Positions 37,001-49,162 of a DNA stretch of 64,000 nucleotides are shown one piece after another. The notes under the pieces are model-generated. The model was not told where the DNA came from. It saw only the letters and a list, made by a program, of their open reading frames with translations, and did not search any database. The position numbers and the translations under genes were made by a program. This DNA is from Whalleya microplaca. Lineage: Eukaryota > Ascomycota > Sordariomycetes > Xylariales > Xylariaceae. Numbering within the stretch: position 1 is the first letter of the stretch; the number at the start of each line of letters is the position of its first letter. The stretch covers positions 1,388,673 to 1,452,672 of the forward strand of contig MU385711.1 of assembly GCA_022497155.1 (NCBI GenBank). The letters run 5' to 3'.

Positions 37001-38477
37001 TAAAACCCATCGTAAGATGCCATCGCGTAGATTAGATTTAGAGAACGGAAGAGAACTCTTAGCCAATTCTAGGAATTTCTCTGGATTTTGTATATCGGGT
37101 TCCTTGCCGTTCTCACTAGAAGTTGCTTCACAATCGGCTATTCGCTTGGTATATTCCTCTCCGTCAAGGATAGTCTCCCAGACCAAGAGGCCGAAAGCCC
37201 AGACATCACACTTGTGAAGAGCGGTTCTGTCAATTGGGCAAGATAGCTGATTCTGGACTTCGGGAGCGTTGTATCTAGTAACCCATGTGAGAATTTGCTT
37301 CAAAACCGAGGAAAATTTGACTGACATGGAGGTTCCCGTGTATCTAATGTAGCTAGGATTCGGGTCATCACTCATGGCAGATATGACTAGAGAATGCCCA
37401 AAATCGGCAATCTTAGCTATAGATTTAGCAGGCCGATCCCACGAATGGAACATTAATACATTGTCGAGTTTAATGTCGCCGTGTATGATACCACAGAGGT
37501 GAAGTGCAGTGATTGCTGAAGCTACATCCCCTAGAAGAATTTGCTTCTGCGTAGTTGACAATTCTGATTTGAAATGCCGCAAATACTGACGTAGTGTACC
37601 ACTATACCGACCAGAGTCAGTATTTTCTCTTCCCAGCCAGTTGAGTGGGCAATTGACATCTAGGAGCTTCTAACTCTTGAATAGGTCTATCTTCAAGGGA
37701 TCTTGTGCTCCTGAAAAAGGTTCGAGAGGGCAATAAATGACTATATATGCTACTTACTATGGCGCATACTCCACCAATAGATATGGCACTACAACATCTC
37801 GAATCAGTATATTCCCTTCCAGACCATTTACTGAATATTTGAGTGTCCTATAGCCTTCGTTAAGAGCTTAGTGCTCCCAATCATATCCCAGGAAGAGATT
37901 GATGATCTCATATTAGAGTGAAAGGCATAGCAAATGACTCTTCATAATACTTACTGATCTGACTTCCCTTAGTATTCCATCCATACCCAAACACAGCTAA
38001 TATGTTAGGATGATCGCGTAAAGGTGCATGCCGCATAATTCGAAGCTCTAGAATGGCCGATTTGAGGCGTCGGCGAAACATAAGGTCATCGGGTAATACA
38101 TTTGCTTTCAAGTGTTTGATAGCGAGAGTCAGATTCCGCAAGACACATCGTTCCACGATAAAACTTTCACCTTCGCCAAGAACATCTTGGCGTTCGATTT
38201 CTTCATACTGAAAGCGCCGCAGTGAAAGTGTCCTTACAGTGTTTAACACGTCTTCAAGGCCATGAATCTGGCTCGTTGAACTGGGATCCGAAAACGCGGC
38301 AGAGTTGAGACTTGACACTGAAGTCCTCGACAAGAATGTGTTCCAACTAAGAGTTGAGGCTATAGACGTAGTCTCATCCTAGATGGTAGTTAGCATTTTC
38401 TTATGAGACTTAGTAAATCACGGTATAAGTACTCTTTCAATTCTGTGTGCTGCCTTAAAGGATCCATTAATTGTCAT
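34006..38477 (-). CDS. Protein kinase fused to C-terminal ankyrin repeats
   Basis: A seven-exon model keeps one frame for about 1,336 residues: 38477-38433, 38378-37955, 37866-37758, 37601-37326, 37274-36927, 36868-36799 and 36744-34006. Kinase signs are a glycine-rich LGEGESF, the ATP lysine K103 in LAIKHLK, the catalytic loop HGDIKLDNVL (233-242) and DFG (259-261), then GTSIYNAPEV once the 51-nt intron is removed. Lysine, catalytic Asp and DFG Asp are all present, so activity is plausible; the Arg of HRD is Gly (non-RD). The last exon holds many ankyrin repeats (GRTPLHLAV, GMTAMHVASLRGD, GTPLHCAIVRGSSEVV, DAPIHVASA) plus a helical C-terminus. Two joins use AAG acceptors (37867 and 36869), so exact borders and the first exon are provisional; two separate genes are the alternative. 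The gene is divergent from the HeLo-pseudokinase gene. Role (signalling, perhaps non-self or stress recognition) is inferred. Confidence 0.72.
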
Positions 38478-38855
38478 TATCGTAGGTGAATTGGTCTCTC
38501 AAGAAGACATAGTAGTGGCTGGTAGCTTTGTGAGCTACCTTGTCCTTCGAAGAAGAAGAAAATAAGGGGTGGGCAGCTGACAGATCGGTAATATTGTCAT
38601 GCATGCAACCCTACTACGTACGCATGGAGCTGGGTTTCATCCAATGAGACAGCCCATCATCGAGGCAGCCGCCGTGTCTCTGCAACTTTTTGACTAGGTT
38701 CGTAAAAAGCCGCCACATTGGTAAACAGCAAGCCACCCCCCATGAGATCACCTAAGATTGAAAGAGGGCAATATGAACGTCTAAACGACGCTTGCATTGG
38801 TATTGAAGCCGTGGCTGTTCTCTCTTGAGCAAAAGTTCTACACTGAGATGTACTG
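38478..38855. promoter_or_regulatory. Short divergent promoter between kinase-ankyrin and HeLo-pseudokinase genes
   Basis: 378 bp separate the two predicted start codons. No clear operator was identified; the right half lies in a minus-strand open frame that is only the shadow of the HeLo-type first exon. Sharing this interval implies possible co-regulation. Confidence 0.5.
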
Positions 38856-40876
38856 ATGGACCCCCTCAGCATTGCCGGGTTGACGTTAACCGCGGTCGAC
38901 CAACTCTTCAAAATTGGAGAAAGGACATCAGAATTGATCTCCAACTTTCGCGGCTTCGATCATGTTAGTACTGAGGACCCGTTTCTTCCATGTTATCAAG
39001 TGCCAATGTACCTACACCTTACCTAATCCTGTTATATCATTCAGCTTTCTATTCAGGGTATTGGCTGGTATTTAATTTTCTTTGGTAAAACCCTCTCGTG
39101 GTATAAGCTTTCTTGGAAGGGTTCGCATCTAATACTAATACTTGTACCCTGTTCCATTCTGGAGCACAACCCTTCTCTAATCAGATTGTTATGTCTAGGA
39201 TACTCGAGTCCTAGAGACGAAGATCAGGGATAATAATGCTCGGACGAAGCTGCTCCAGCAACTCCTGTTCGATACCTCTTCTGTGAGTAGTATCATTCCC
39301 TAGTTTATTTGTATAGTCGTCATGTAGGCGTTAATAAGGCGTATAGACCTACCATGGTCGAACACTGTTCGAGCAATTCGATCCAGAAGTGCAGAACCAC
39401 ATCCAATTATTCTTCGAGCAAGCCATCGGCATCATTGAGCAAGCACACCAACTATTAAGCCGGCGCCAAAATCCCGCTACACCATCAAATATAGACTTGA
39501 TCGCTTTCCCCAAATTACCCTCGCCTTCTAGTAGTATTTTCCTCTCATCGCCTGATAGCTCTAAGACAAATTCATTCGAATCACATGAAATATCAAAGAA
39601 GCCCTCACGGACATTTCAAAGATTGCGATGGTCCCTACTAGATAAAAAACGTGTCGAGACCATTGTTCGCGAATTCAGCGATGTGAACAACCGCATTCAC
39701 GAGAACATCAAGCTGTGGTGTTTGGGAACGACCATTGGCGTGGATTTGCAACACTTGAGGCATCTCGAGGAGGATGTGAGCTCGCGAGCACTTGGCTTCG
39801 ACATTGATGCCAAGCTAAGATTGGCAGCTAGCACTGAGCAATCCCTCCCGGGCACCCTTGAGGTTCACCAAGATGGAAATTTGCGCAATGAACTATGGTC
39901 TGCCATTCATGTCGAGGAGCGCTTTGGTATAATGGAAACAAGTGACCGATCTATGCTGATCGAGTACCGTTATTATGCCCCTGAATCGCCCGTGCCAGTT
40001 GAGATGGATACTAGAACACATGACCTCGTCGATAGCTTGGCTAAGCTTCTACATCAACCGAAGGGAACTGTGTTTCGTACACCATCTTGTTGGGGATGGG
40101 CAAGACAGGCACAACAAAACCGTGTTGCGTTCATGTTCTCCATACCGGAGGGTCGTGAACCTCGCCCAGCAAGTTTATATAAGATCCTTGGATCAAGCCC
40201 CCAGCCTCCCTCGTTAGGACAAAGGTTTAACCTAGCCCTTCAGCTCGCAAGATGCATATCACATCTGCAGCTTGTCAAGTGGGTACACAAGAGCTTCCGG
40301 AGCGAGAACATTCTCTTCTTCCCTCCGCTACTCAAGAGCGAATCAGCATCAGCAGCTTCACTGCAACCATATGTCGACTTTTCAGACCCTTGGGTCCTTG
40401 GCTACGAGTTCAGTCGACCTGAGAAGTATTTCTCGCACGGTCAATCTGACAGATGCGTGACGCGAGACGTCTATAGACACCCTGATAGACAGGGGAAACC
40501 AACAGAACTGTTCACCAAAGTGCATGACATATATGCCTTGGGTGTAGTCCTCCTCGAGATTGGTAAGCCATTATACTAGTAGTCCCTTCTGCTGTACCAG
40601 CTCACATACTACTTAGGTCTATGGCAGCAAGCGACTAGTCTTGACAAATCCGGATTCGCGAAAGTGCGTGATCCACATGATATCAAGAAGCAATTAGTTC
40701 GACATGCGGAGAAGCGCTTGGCATCAAAGATGGGAGAAAAATATCAGCGACTCGTGCTCACTTGCCTGCAAAACGACTTTGAGGTCGCAAATGATACCAA
40801 GGAAGACTTGAAGTTACAGCAAGCATTCCGATCACAGGTCCTTGCTGTGCTCGAGAACGCAGCAAAATATATCTAA
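38856..40876 (+). CDS. HeLo-type N-terminal domain fused to a pseudokinase
   Basis: Exons 38856-38963, 39199-39282, 39347-40562 and 40617-40876 give 555 residues; all joins preserve frame. The start MDPLSIAGLTLTAVDQLFKI and the helices VLETKIRDNNARTKLLQQLL, LFEQFDPEVQNHIQLFFEQA match the HeLo/prion-inhibition type domain of fungi. The C-terminal half has a kinase fold, seen in LQLARCISHLQLVKWVHKSF and HDIYALGVVLLEIGLW, but the HRD motif is HKS (378-380), followed by FRSENILFF, and DFG is replaced by LGYE (415-418). It therefore lacks the catalytic and metal-binding aspartates and should be a pseudokinase. HeLo domains in related proteins (HET-S group) oligomerise at membranes and trigger cell death; whether that applies here is inference. 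Paired divergently with an apparently active kinase gene. Confidence 0.85.
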
Positions 40877-41651
40877 GGCGCCGTTGACTATAGAATATTT
40901 CGGCTAGACGGCTGCAAGGATATGGCTTATTTCCTGTAACAAACCCTGACCACATCTGGGCCACGTATCGTTTTATGGAGTCGCAGTATGTAAATACCAC
41001 CCAAACAGGGATATAATATGCAGCTATAGGGCAGTAGGGCTACTGCATAGAAGAGTAAATGCGCCACTGGGAAATGGGTATCGTATCCGCATATATCTCA
41101 TGGTGTCTTCCAAAGCTGCTCTTCTTCTATCTGGATGAAACTTGAATAAGACAGGAGGATTTTGATCTTTGGCGATGTGCTACCAATTTTGAATCAGAAC
41201 TACTGCGTAGGAGAATCTGAAGCCTTTCATGAAGTCCTACGGATTACCTATACTATGTAGTATTAGCCGCTGACTATGCAGGGAGGGGGCTGTGCTACAG
41301 ATGCATGTCGACGGCCCGCCTAGACCACATAAGCACAAATGCGGCACAGACGAAAGGTATCATATGTTCCTTCACGTCGGAGGCTAATAAGCACTTGCGA
41401 AAACCACCCAGCTGAACATCATCCCGGGCATATACCTGGTCGAAGACTTGGAGATAGACTATGGCTAATACAGGTAATTACATATATAGCCCTTCGGGAG
41501 GCCTAGTGTATAGTCTTCTTGGACGTCTGAAACTGGTGAGTCGCTGAACTATATTTTCATCGTAGGTACTCCCGTGCACGGAGGACACAAGTAGACTCAG
41601 GGTCGCTAGTAATTCGGATCTCATCCTTTATTGATAACTTCTCAGCCTGGA
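40877..41651. other. Spacer between HeLo-pseudokinase and next gene
   Basis: 775 bp with no supported coding sequence. It holds the 3' flank of the pseudokinase gene and the promoter of the gene starting at 41652. No repeats of note. Confidence 0.5.
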
Positions 41652-43268
41652 ATGGATACCTCCAACTTAGTTGCAGCATGGCTCTCCTTTGGAGCAACGG
41701 CAGTAGGTCTAGGCGGCTTGATCTCACAAGCGAGCGCCATCAACGAGAAGTTGGACCCCTTCCACGCCAGTCGTACGGCGGAGTATCTGGGGATCTGGTT
41801 CCAACGCCAGAGGCGGTTTCCATGGTGGCGCATCACGAAGCCTCCTCCTGAGGGCCCCGTCATGGTGGCCAAGATGTCGGAAGGGTTCTGCGGCGTGAAC
41901 GCGCTACATATCGCCAGAATCCCGTTCCACCCAACGGGGAAGGCTGGGTGGTCGATGATCTTGGCCATCTTCAACTCGGGGCCGCCGCAGCTCGCTGGCC
42001 CCGGTGACGGCGACCTGGCTGAGAAAGGGTCGCTGGCGAGGTCGACCATGGACGAGAACAGATACCCAGATCCCAATTCTTGTTGGATATCTCTTGAGAG
42101 AAAGGCTCTTACACGCCATAAATCGTCTGCCTGTATCACTATCTCGAGGACAACACTTATTACTATACTGGTTGTCAGCAATGCTCGCCCTGTCTTTCAG
42201 TACAGTGATGCGACGGGCTTTCGAGCCGGCTATGCATCTTATACCGGACAATTCTGTATGTTACCTCGAGGATGTCAAAGTCTTTATGCTCCAGCCTATC
42301 ATCGATGCCAACCCTACTCCTTGAAGCCGGTTCTCTGGAAGCCCCCTCGAGACAAAACTCCTGATATCTGTCAGTTGCTAACTCGTATCGATGCAGATAT
42401 AACCTGGCCCATCGGACAGGAAGCAATAGTCAAATTCGCCACCCACGACTCCATAGGGAAGACAGAAGTCCTCCCCCGCAGCTTCGTGCAGCGCGTCGAC
42501 CGGTGCGGGCAGATCGTGAGCGGCGTCGTGTCCTCGGCCAACACCGACTTCAACGTGGCCTTCTGCGGACGCAAACCTGCAGGCGTCTATACGCTCGAGC
42601 ACCTGCCCAAGGGCTTCCAGGGCGCCCATAGCGGGCGACACCTGTACAACATGCTGGGCGGGAAGGCCTTCCAGGTGGATTTCATGTTCGCGCGCCCGTC
42701 CACGGAGGTGATCCCCAACGACGCGCTCGTGCTGGACGTGCCCAGCAAGGACAAGTCGGGCCCCGTCAGGATGATCGTGGAGCCCCGTGAGGAGGCGATC
42801 CTGAAGCAGGCGCTGGACTGCCTGCCGTGGACCTCGCTGTCCTGGAGCATACATCGCGGTATGCGCGATATCCTCGTCGCGTACGCGAAGCCCGTCATGG
42901 ATGCACACCGCCAGCAGCTCGCGGAGTTGCTCAAGAAGACCGTCGTGGATCAGGCGGATGTGCTTCGCCTGCGGGGCTGGGATCCGGAGTTCGTGCGCGA
43001 GAACATGGGACACATGGCCGCGTCTGCCGTGCTGGCGGACCGCGGCAACTCGGGTGATTCCGTCAGAGTCGTGACGGATATCGTGGAGGTGATAGTCGGG
43101 GGTTGGGACGTGGCCCAGCTGGATGAGGTCAACTTTTGGAGACGGCCCGAGGTTGAGCTCGATTTGCAGGGTATCGTGGCCTTGACGAAGGTTTTCGTCT
43201 TGGAATGGAGCATCGATTTTGATTATCAGCTGTATCATCATCTGCCGATAAATCTGTACTTTGGGTAG
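41652..43268 (+). CDS. Uncharacterised fungal protein of about 491 residues
   Basis: Starts at ATG 41652. A canonical intron 42256-42396 (GTATGT, GCTAAC branch-like site, GATGCAG, 141 nt) is an exact multiple of three, so the frame stays open whether or not it is spliced; spliced, it joins YASYTGQF to YITWPIGQEAIVKF. The N-terminus has a hydrophobic, Gly/Ala-rich helix (NLVAAWLSFGATAVGLGGLI) and conserved-looking segments ISRTTLITILVVSNARPVF and RSFVQRVDRC. I believe it belongs to a large Pezizomycotina family of unknown function, but I can name no domain. The second half is more GC-rich than the first. Proximity to the kinase modules may be incidental. Function, localisation and partners are unknown. 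Confidence 0.78.
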   Translation: MDTSNLVAAWLSFGATAVGLGGLISQASAINEKLDPFHASRTAEYLGIWFQRQRRFPWWRITKPPPEGPVMVAKMSEGFCGVNALHIARIPFHPTGKAGWSMILAIFNSGPPQLAGPGDGDLAEKGSLARSTMDENRYPDPNSCWISLERKALTRHKSSACITISRTTLITILVVSNARPVFQYSDATGFRAGYASYTGQFCMLPRGCQSLYAPAYHRCQPYSLKPVLWKPPRDKTPDICQLLTRIDADITWPIGQEAIVKFATHDSIGKTEVLPRSFVQRVDRCGQIVSGVVSSANTDFNVAFCGRKPAGVYTLEHLPKGFQGAHSGRHLYNMLGGKAFQVDFMFARPSTEVIPNDALVLDVPSKDKSGPVRMIVEPREEAILKQALDCLPWTSLSWSIHRGMRDILVAYAKPVMDAHRQQLAELLKKTVVDQADVLRLRGWDPEFVRENMGHMAASAVLADRGNSGDSVRVVTDIVEVIVGGWDVAQLDEVNFWRRPEVELDLQGIVALTKVFVLEWSIDFDYQLYHHLPINLYFG

Positions 43269-43548
43269 ACTTTAATGAAGATATCTATGAACTCGTACGT
43301 CGCCTCATGGAGGATGATTCTGACTTTCATGCAAGACTAGGGGTAGTTATAAGCGAATTTGACTAGATGATACCGTAATAGAGTTGTTTCCAGAGATACA
43401 TTCACAGTCTATCTTCCACATACAAGAACTTACACAGACCTAAAGACGCCTAAATATCTATGTTTATAGTCACTAAATCGCCCCAAAAGCAGGTATTCTT
43501 GAACGTTTTATTTTCAGTATATTAGATCACATCAAAGCTACATCAGAT

Positions 43549-46440
43549 CTACTCAAGCTCAGCAGCGACCAGCTTCAAGACAGCCTCGACGTCCTTCCTA
43601 GCATTCTTCGGGTTCTTCGCAACAGCCTGCCAGACCTCGCCGTGCCTCGGCTCGACGCTAACACACTTGCTAACGACCTCCTCCTGCTTCTCTTTCGTCC
43701 CATGCTCGAGCAGGAACTTGTAGTACCAAGCCCAGCTATCCCCCAAGTCCGAGTCCCTGACCAACGCCTTCTCGAACCAGCTCTGCGCCTTCTCAAGCCG
43801 CCTCTCGCCCCAGAAGATGCGCGCGACGGCGACGAGCAAGGCGGGATCGTTGTCGACCTCCTTGATGGCCTCGAGGGCGCGGGCCTTGCGCTGCGGGCGC
43901 GCCGTCAGGTGCCAGATCTTCTCGCTCCAGAGCAGGCCCTGCTCGGGCTTGGGCACGTCGCGCAGCGCGCGCTCCATCAGCGACTCCGCCTGCTTCGTGT
44001 TTGCCGCCCGCCGCTCGATGCGCACCGACTCGCACCAGATCTCGGCGGACTTTGGCACCGCCAGGCGCGCGCGATCGAGCACCGAGCGCGCTTTGGGGAG
44101 CTGCCCCAGCTGCTCCTCGAGCCGCGAGTACAGGAGCCACAGGGGCACGGAGCGCGGCGCCGCTTTCACCCCCGTGCCGTAGGCTTCGCGCGCCTGTAGC
44201 GGCTTGCCTATGTCTTCGTAGATCTGGCCCTTGATCATCCAGAGCTTGGCGTAGGAGGGGAAGAGGTTGAGCGCTTGTTGGACGAGATCGAGCGCTGCGT
44301 CGAGATCGTCCAGTTGCCGTTCGAAGGCGACGCTCTTCATCCAGACACGATCGGTCGGGGCTTCTTGGCGAGCCGTTTTCAGGAGCCCTCGTGCCTGCTC
44401 GATTTGGTCATTCTCGGCTTCGAGCTTGACGGCTGCGAGCCAGATGTCTTCGTTGTTCGGGTTCTGCTGGAAAGCTCTTGCGAGGACACGCCGCGCGTTG
44501 TCGATCTCTCCGGCCTGCCACTTCTCTTTCGCAAGCATCATCCACAGCACCTCACTACGGGGAACAGCATTGACTGCTTTCTCAAGGACTTGCCACAAGT
44601 CTTCTTTTGAGCCATGATTTCTCTCGAGATCCGCAGCTGCCAGCCAGACCGTTTTGCTCGTGGGGAACACCCGAAGCGCATATGCATAAATTGCCCGTGC
44701 CGTCTCGTACATGCCCCGATTAATGCTTCCGCGCGCGTCGTCTAACCAGGTGTCTTTACGGTCGTCGTCTTCATCTAGACCATAGCCGAGGGTTTCTCGG
44801 ATAATTGCTCCGCAAGTAATGATGGCACCCTCTTGTTCGCACTTCTCTGCTTCTGAAATCCATTCCTCCCGTTTCGGCATCGCAGACTCCTTTACGAGAA
44901 CCTGCGCAGCACGCTTCATGACATTGACCTTTTCTCCCTGGCCAAGCTGCTCCTGTAATCTCGCGGCAGCAATCCAAATTTCATACGACGTTGGGATGTG
45001 TTTACGAGCCTTGTTGAGCACCTTCTGCGCGTTCTCCGGCGTCTCGAGCCGGGCCAAGGCAAGCCATAGGTCGACGGATCCGGGAATCAGTTCCGTAGCT
45101 TTCGCGAGGAGTAGTTTAGCATCATCAGGGTCTTCCTCCAAGTTAACTGCCTCCTTCCACAAAGCTTCTGATTCTGGAATGTGATCTAAAGCATGTCGAA
45201 TAACTCGTTTCTTAGACCGCGAATCAGTCTCCAATTTCATCGCCTCAACCCATAAGACCACCGAACGATTGTTCTTCTGGATGGCTTGTGCAGCGATGAC
45301 CTTGGCATTCCGTGCGTCATTAAGTCTGATGTTTTCGAGCCAGACGTCTTCAGCTTTTGGACAATGCTCACACCCGCGGGCTATAACATTTCGCGCTGCC
45401 ACAATCTTGCCCGCTAGTTCCTCAAGACGGGCGGCAGCTATCCAACCCGGTCCATTATTAGGGTTGGTCTTGATGACCGATTCGAGTAATTCCCTCACTC
45501 TGTTGATATCACCGACCTGCGCCGCGCTGTCAGGAAGTTGCGACTTTGCTAGACTAGTAAGATAGCCCTTAGGATCAACGCTCGTCGCACTTCCCGACGT
45601 CGTGTTGGTTCCATTTTGGGAGGCCTGGTCGAGCCTCACTTGAAGAACCTTGTCTCTGGCCTGTCCGATCTTAGCGAAGTTAGTCATCGTTCCATCAGTG
45701 CCACTCGAACCGCCAGTCGTTGTCGTGCCCTCGTCAGCTACGGTGGTCCCAAGCTCGCCTGCGCTTCCGGCTGCGGCTAATACGCTATCCGGCACCGCGT
45801 AAAAGCGTTGCTGCCTCGCTTGTCTGGCCCTTCTGTTTTTTCCGGTAAGATCTCCAACCTCAGGCAGCGCTGCCCATTCGTCTTCGGTTATGCTTTCCAG
45901 CCCTCTTTTCAGATCGGCAAATTGCTGCTGGATCTTGGGGTTCTTGCGCTCGTATTCATCTTGCTCCGCTTTCTCGCGGGCTTCCCTATTCGTTTAAAAA
46001 TATCGTCGGTAATCTGTTCAACAAGCTTTGGGATGAACGGTGAACTAGCTGGGGGCAAAAGGGGGATAAATAGGAACAACTAACCTTCTAGCTCTTCGCC
46101 GCTTGTCCATTTTCTCATCTATCTCTCTGTATATCCGATCCGCTTCGTCGTCATCTTTGTCGTATATTCCGCCGGCGAAAAGGCCGACTTCATTATCCGG
46201 GTCCTGATACCGATCCTCGTGGTCGTTCTCGTCATCGTCCTTCTTAGCTCCTCCAACGGCATCGCCAAAGCCTAGCTGGGCAGCTCGTTTCGCGAGCGCT
46301 TCCTTGATCTGATCCTCTGAGGGTCCTTCTCGAGCAGGACCCAAATCTGAGCGGGTTGTAAAGCCGGTAGCACCACGCCCTAAGCCTGCGACGTAGTTCT
46401 CGGGTGCAGGCTGGCTTAGAAAATCACGTCGCCCTGTCAT
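43549..46440 (-). CDS. PRP6: Pre-mRNA splicing factor Prp6
   Basis: Exons 46440-46085 and 45985-43549 (99-nt intron) encode 930 residues. The first 120 residues carry the PRP1 N-terminal domain, with MTGRRDFLSQPAPENYVAGL, GRGATGFTTRSDLGPAR and the acidic DDDEADRIYREIDEKM, continuing EAREKAEQDEYERKNPKIQQ and FADLKRGLESITEDEWAALP after the junction. From about residue 230 to the end are tandem HAT/TPR-like helical repeats, for example GPGWIAAARLEELAGKIVAA and WMMLAKEKWQAGEIDNARRV. Prp6 is the U5-associated bridge between U5 and U4/U6 in the tri-snRNP and is essential for spliceosome assembly. Length is as expected. It is divergent from DIM1 with 435 bp between start codons. Confidence 0.95.
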
Positions 46441-48224
<1,784 letters not shown>

Positions 48225-48560
48225 TCAACTCGGCGACAGGGCGGACTATATATGATTTACGATTGTCAGGGGTTTCGGGCTCGCGGCATAGGAAAAATAG
48301 GAGTTACGGCGTCGCATCGGATAGGGGATGACAGCGATACCACATGATAGACTAAGAACTGTCAATTTGCAAGTAATACATCTCCGCGACGAGCAAGTTA
48401 CTGGGGAATCAATGATTATGAGACCTGACTACGTAGAAAATCAATCGTACAGGACAATTCGTTTCGTTAAGCCGTGATGGCGACCTTCAACTCCTTCCCA
48501 TGCCCCCTCGAACCTCGGGGGATAACACCACTTATTATGTAGTTTCATCATCAGCCCTAT
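48225..48560. other. Convergent spacer after DIM1
   Basis: 336 bp between the stops of DIM1 and the small minus-strand gene. It carries both 3' UTRs. No gene, hairpin or repeat seen. Confidence 0.5.
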
Positions 48561-49162
48561 CTATTTCCCTCCTCCGAACCAGCCTAAGATGCCGCTCTTA
48601 GCCTTCGACGCCTCGGCCTCGACCTTCTTGTCGAACTCGTCGACTTTCTTCAGAGTGGCCGACTTGGCATCTTTCGCGTAAGCCTCGGCCTCGTTGGCAG
48701 CCTTTTGCAATTCGGCTTGCGTCTTGCCGTACTGTGATGGCGCGGAATTAACGTGCCGTTAGATATGCTTTGCGCGCGATTGAGATTTGGGTGACGTCAA
48801 GAAAACGGGGGCCACTAATTAGGGACATGGACTTACAGCACTGTCGATCTTCGCGCCCGCCTGCGCACCGTACTTCTGGGCGTCCTTCTCGGCTTCCTTG
48901 CCGCGGCCGGGAAGCTCTCCTCGGAGTCTTGCGGAGACGCTGTGCGCGTCGGCTACAACAGGGAGTTATTAATACGTACGAGATTCATCACGACACACGA
49001 GTAGAGAATTGGAATTGAAATGCGACGATGTGTAGGTAGTCGATTCATACCTTCGGCCTGCTTCTGGGCGACTTTGGGTTCTCCACCGGCACTGTAGAGA
49101 TAGTAGCCGATCCCACCAACAGCAGTGACACCGAGCGCAAGAGGAAGTCTGGACTTGGACAT
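48561..49162 (-). CDS. Small membrane-anchored helical protein ('calcofluor white hypersensitive' type)
   Basis: Three exons, 49162-49051, 48952-48837 and 48731-48561, encode 132 residues. The N-terminus MSKSRLPLALGVTAVGGIGY plus YLYSAGG is a single hydrophobic anchor with basic flank, as on mitochondrial or other membrane proteins. The rest is an Ala/Lys/Glu-rich amphipathic helix (ELPGRGKEAEKDAQKYGAQA, AELQKAANEAEAYAKDAKS) ending GILGWFGGGK. Fungal proteins of this layout are commonly named calcofluor white hypersensitive protein, which would suggest a role in cell-wall integrity; the molecular role is unknown. Splice borders are GTATGA...GTTGTAG and GTAAGT...TCACAG and keep frame. Confidence 0.82.

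Noticed and set aside
36923..37582. Kinase segment taken as a stand-alone 219-codon gene
   Set aside because: It lacks the N-lobe, which lies in upstream exons; splice sites on both sides join it in frame to the rest of the kinase, so it is an internal part of the larger gene.
38657..38944. 95-codon minus-strand frame between the two kinase-fold genes
   Set aside because: It is antisense to the HeLo-type first exon (38856-38963), which has a clear family start and joins in frame to the rest.
42378..43241. 287-codon minus-strand frame
   Set aside because: Antisense shadow of the GC-rich second half of the 41652-43268 gene; no domain.
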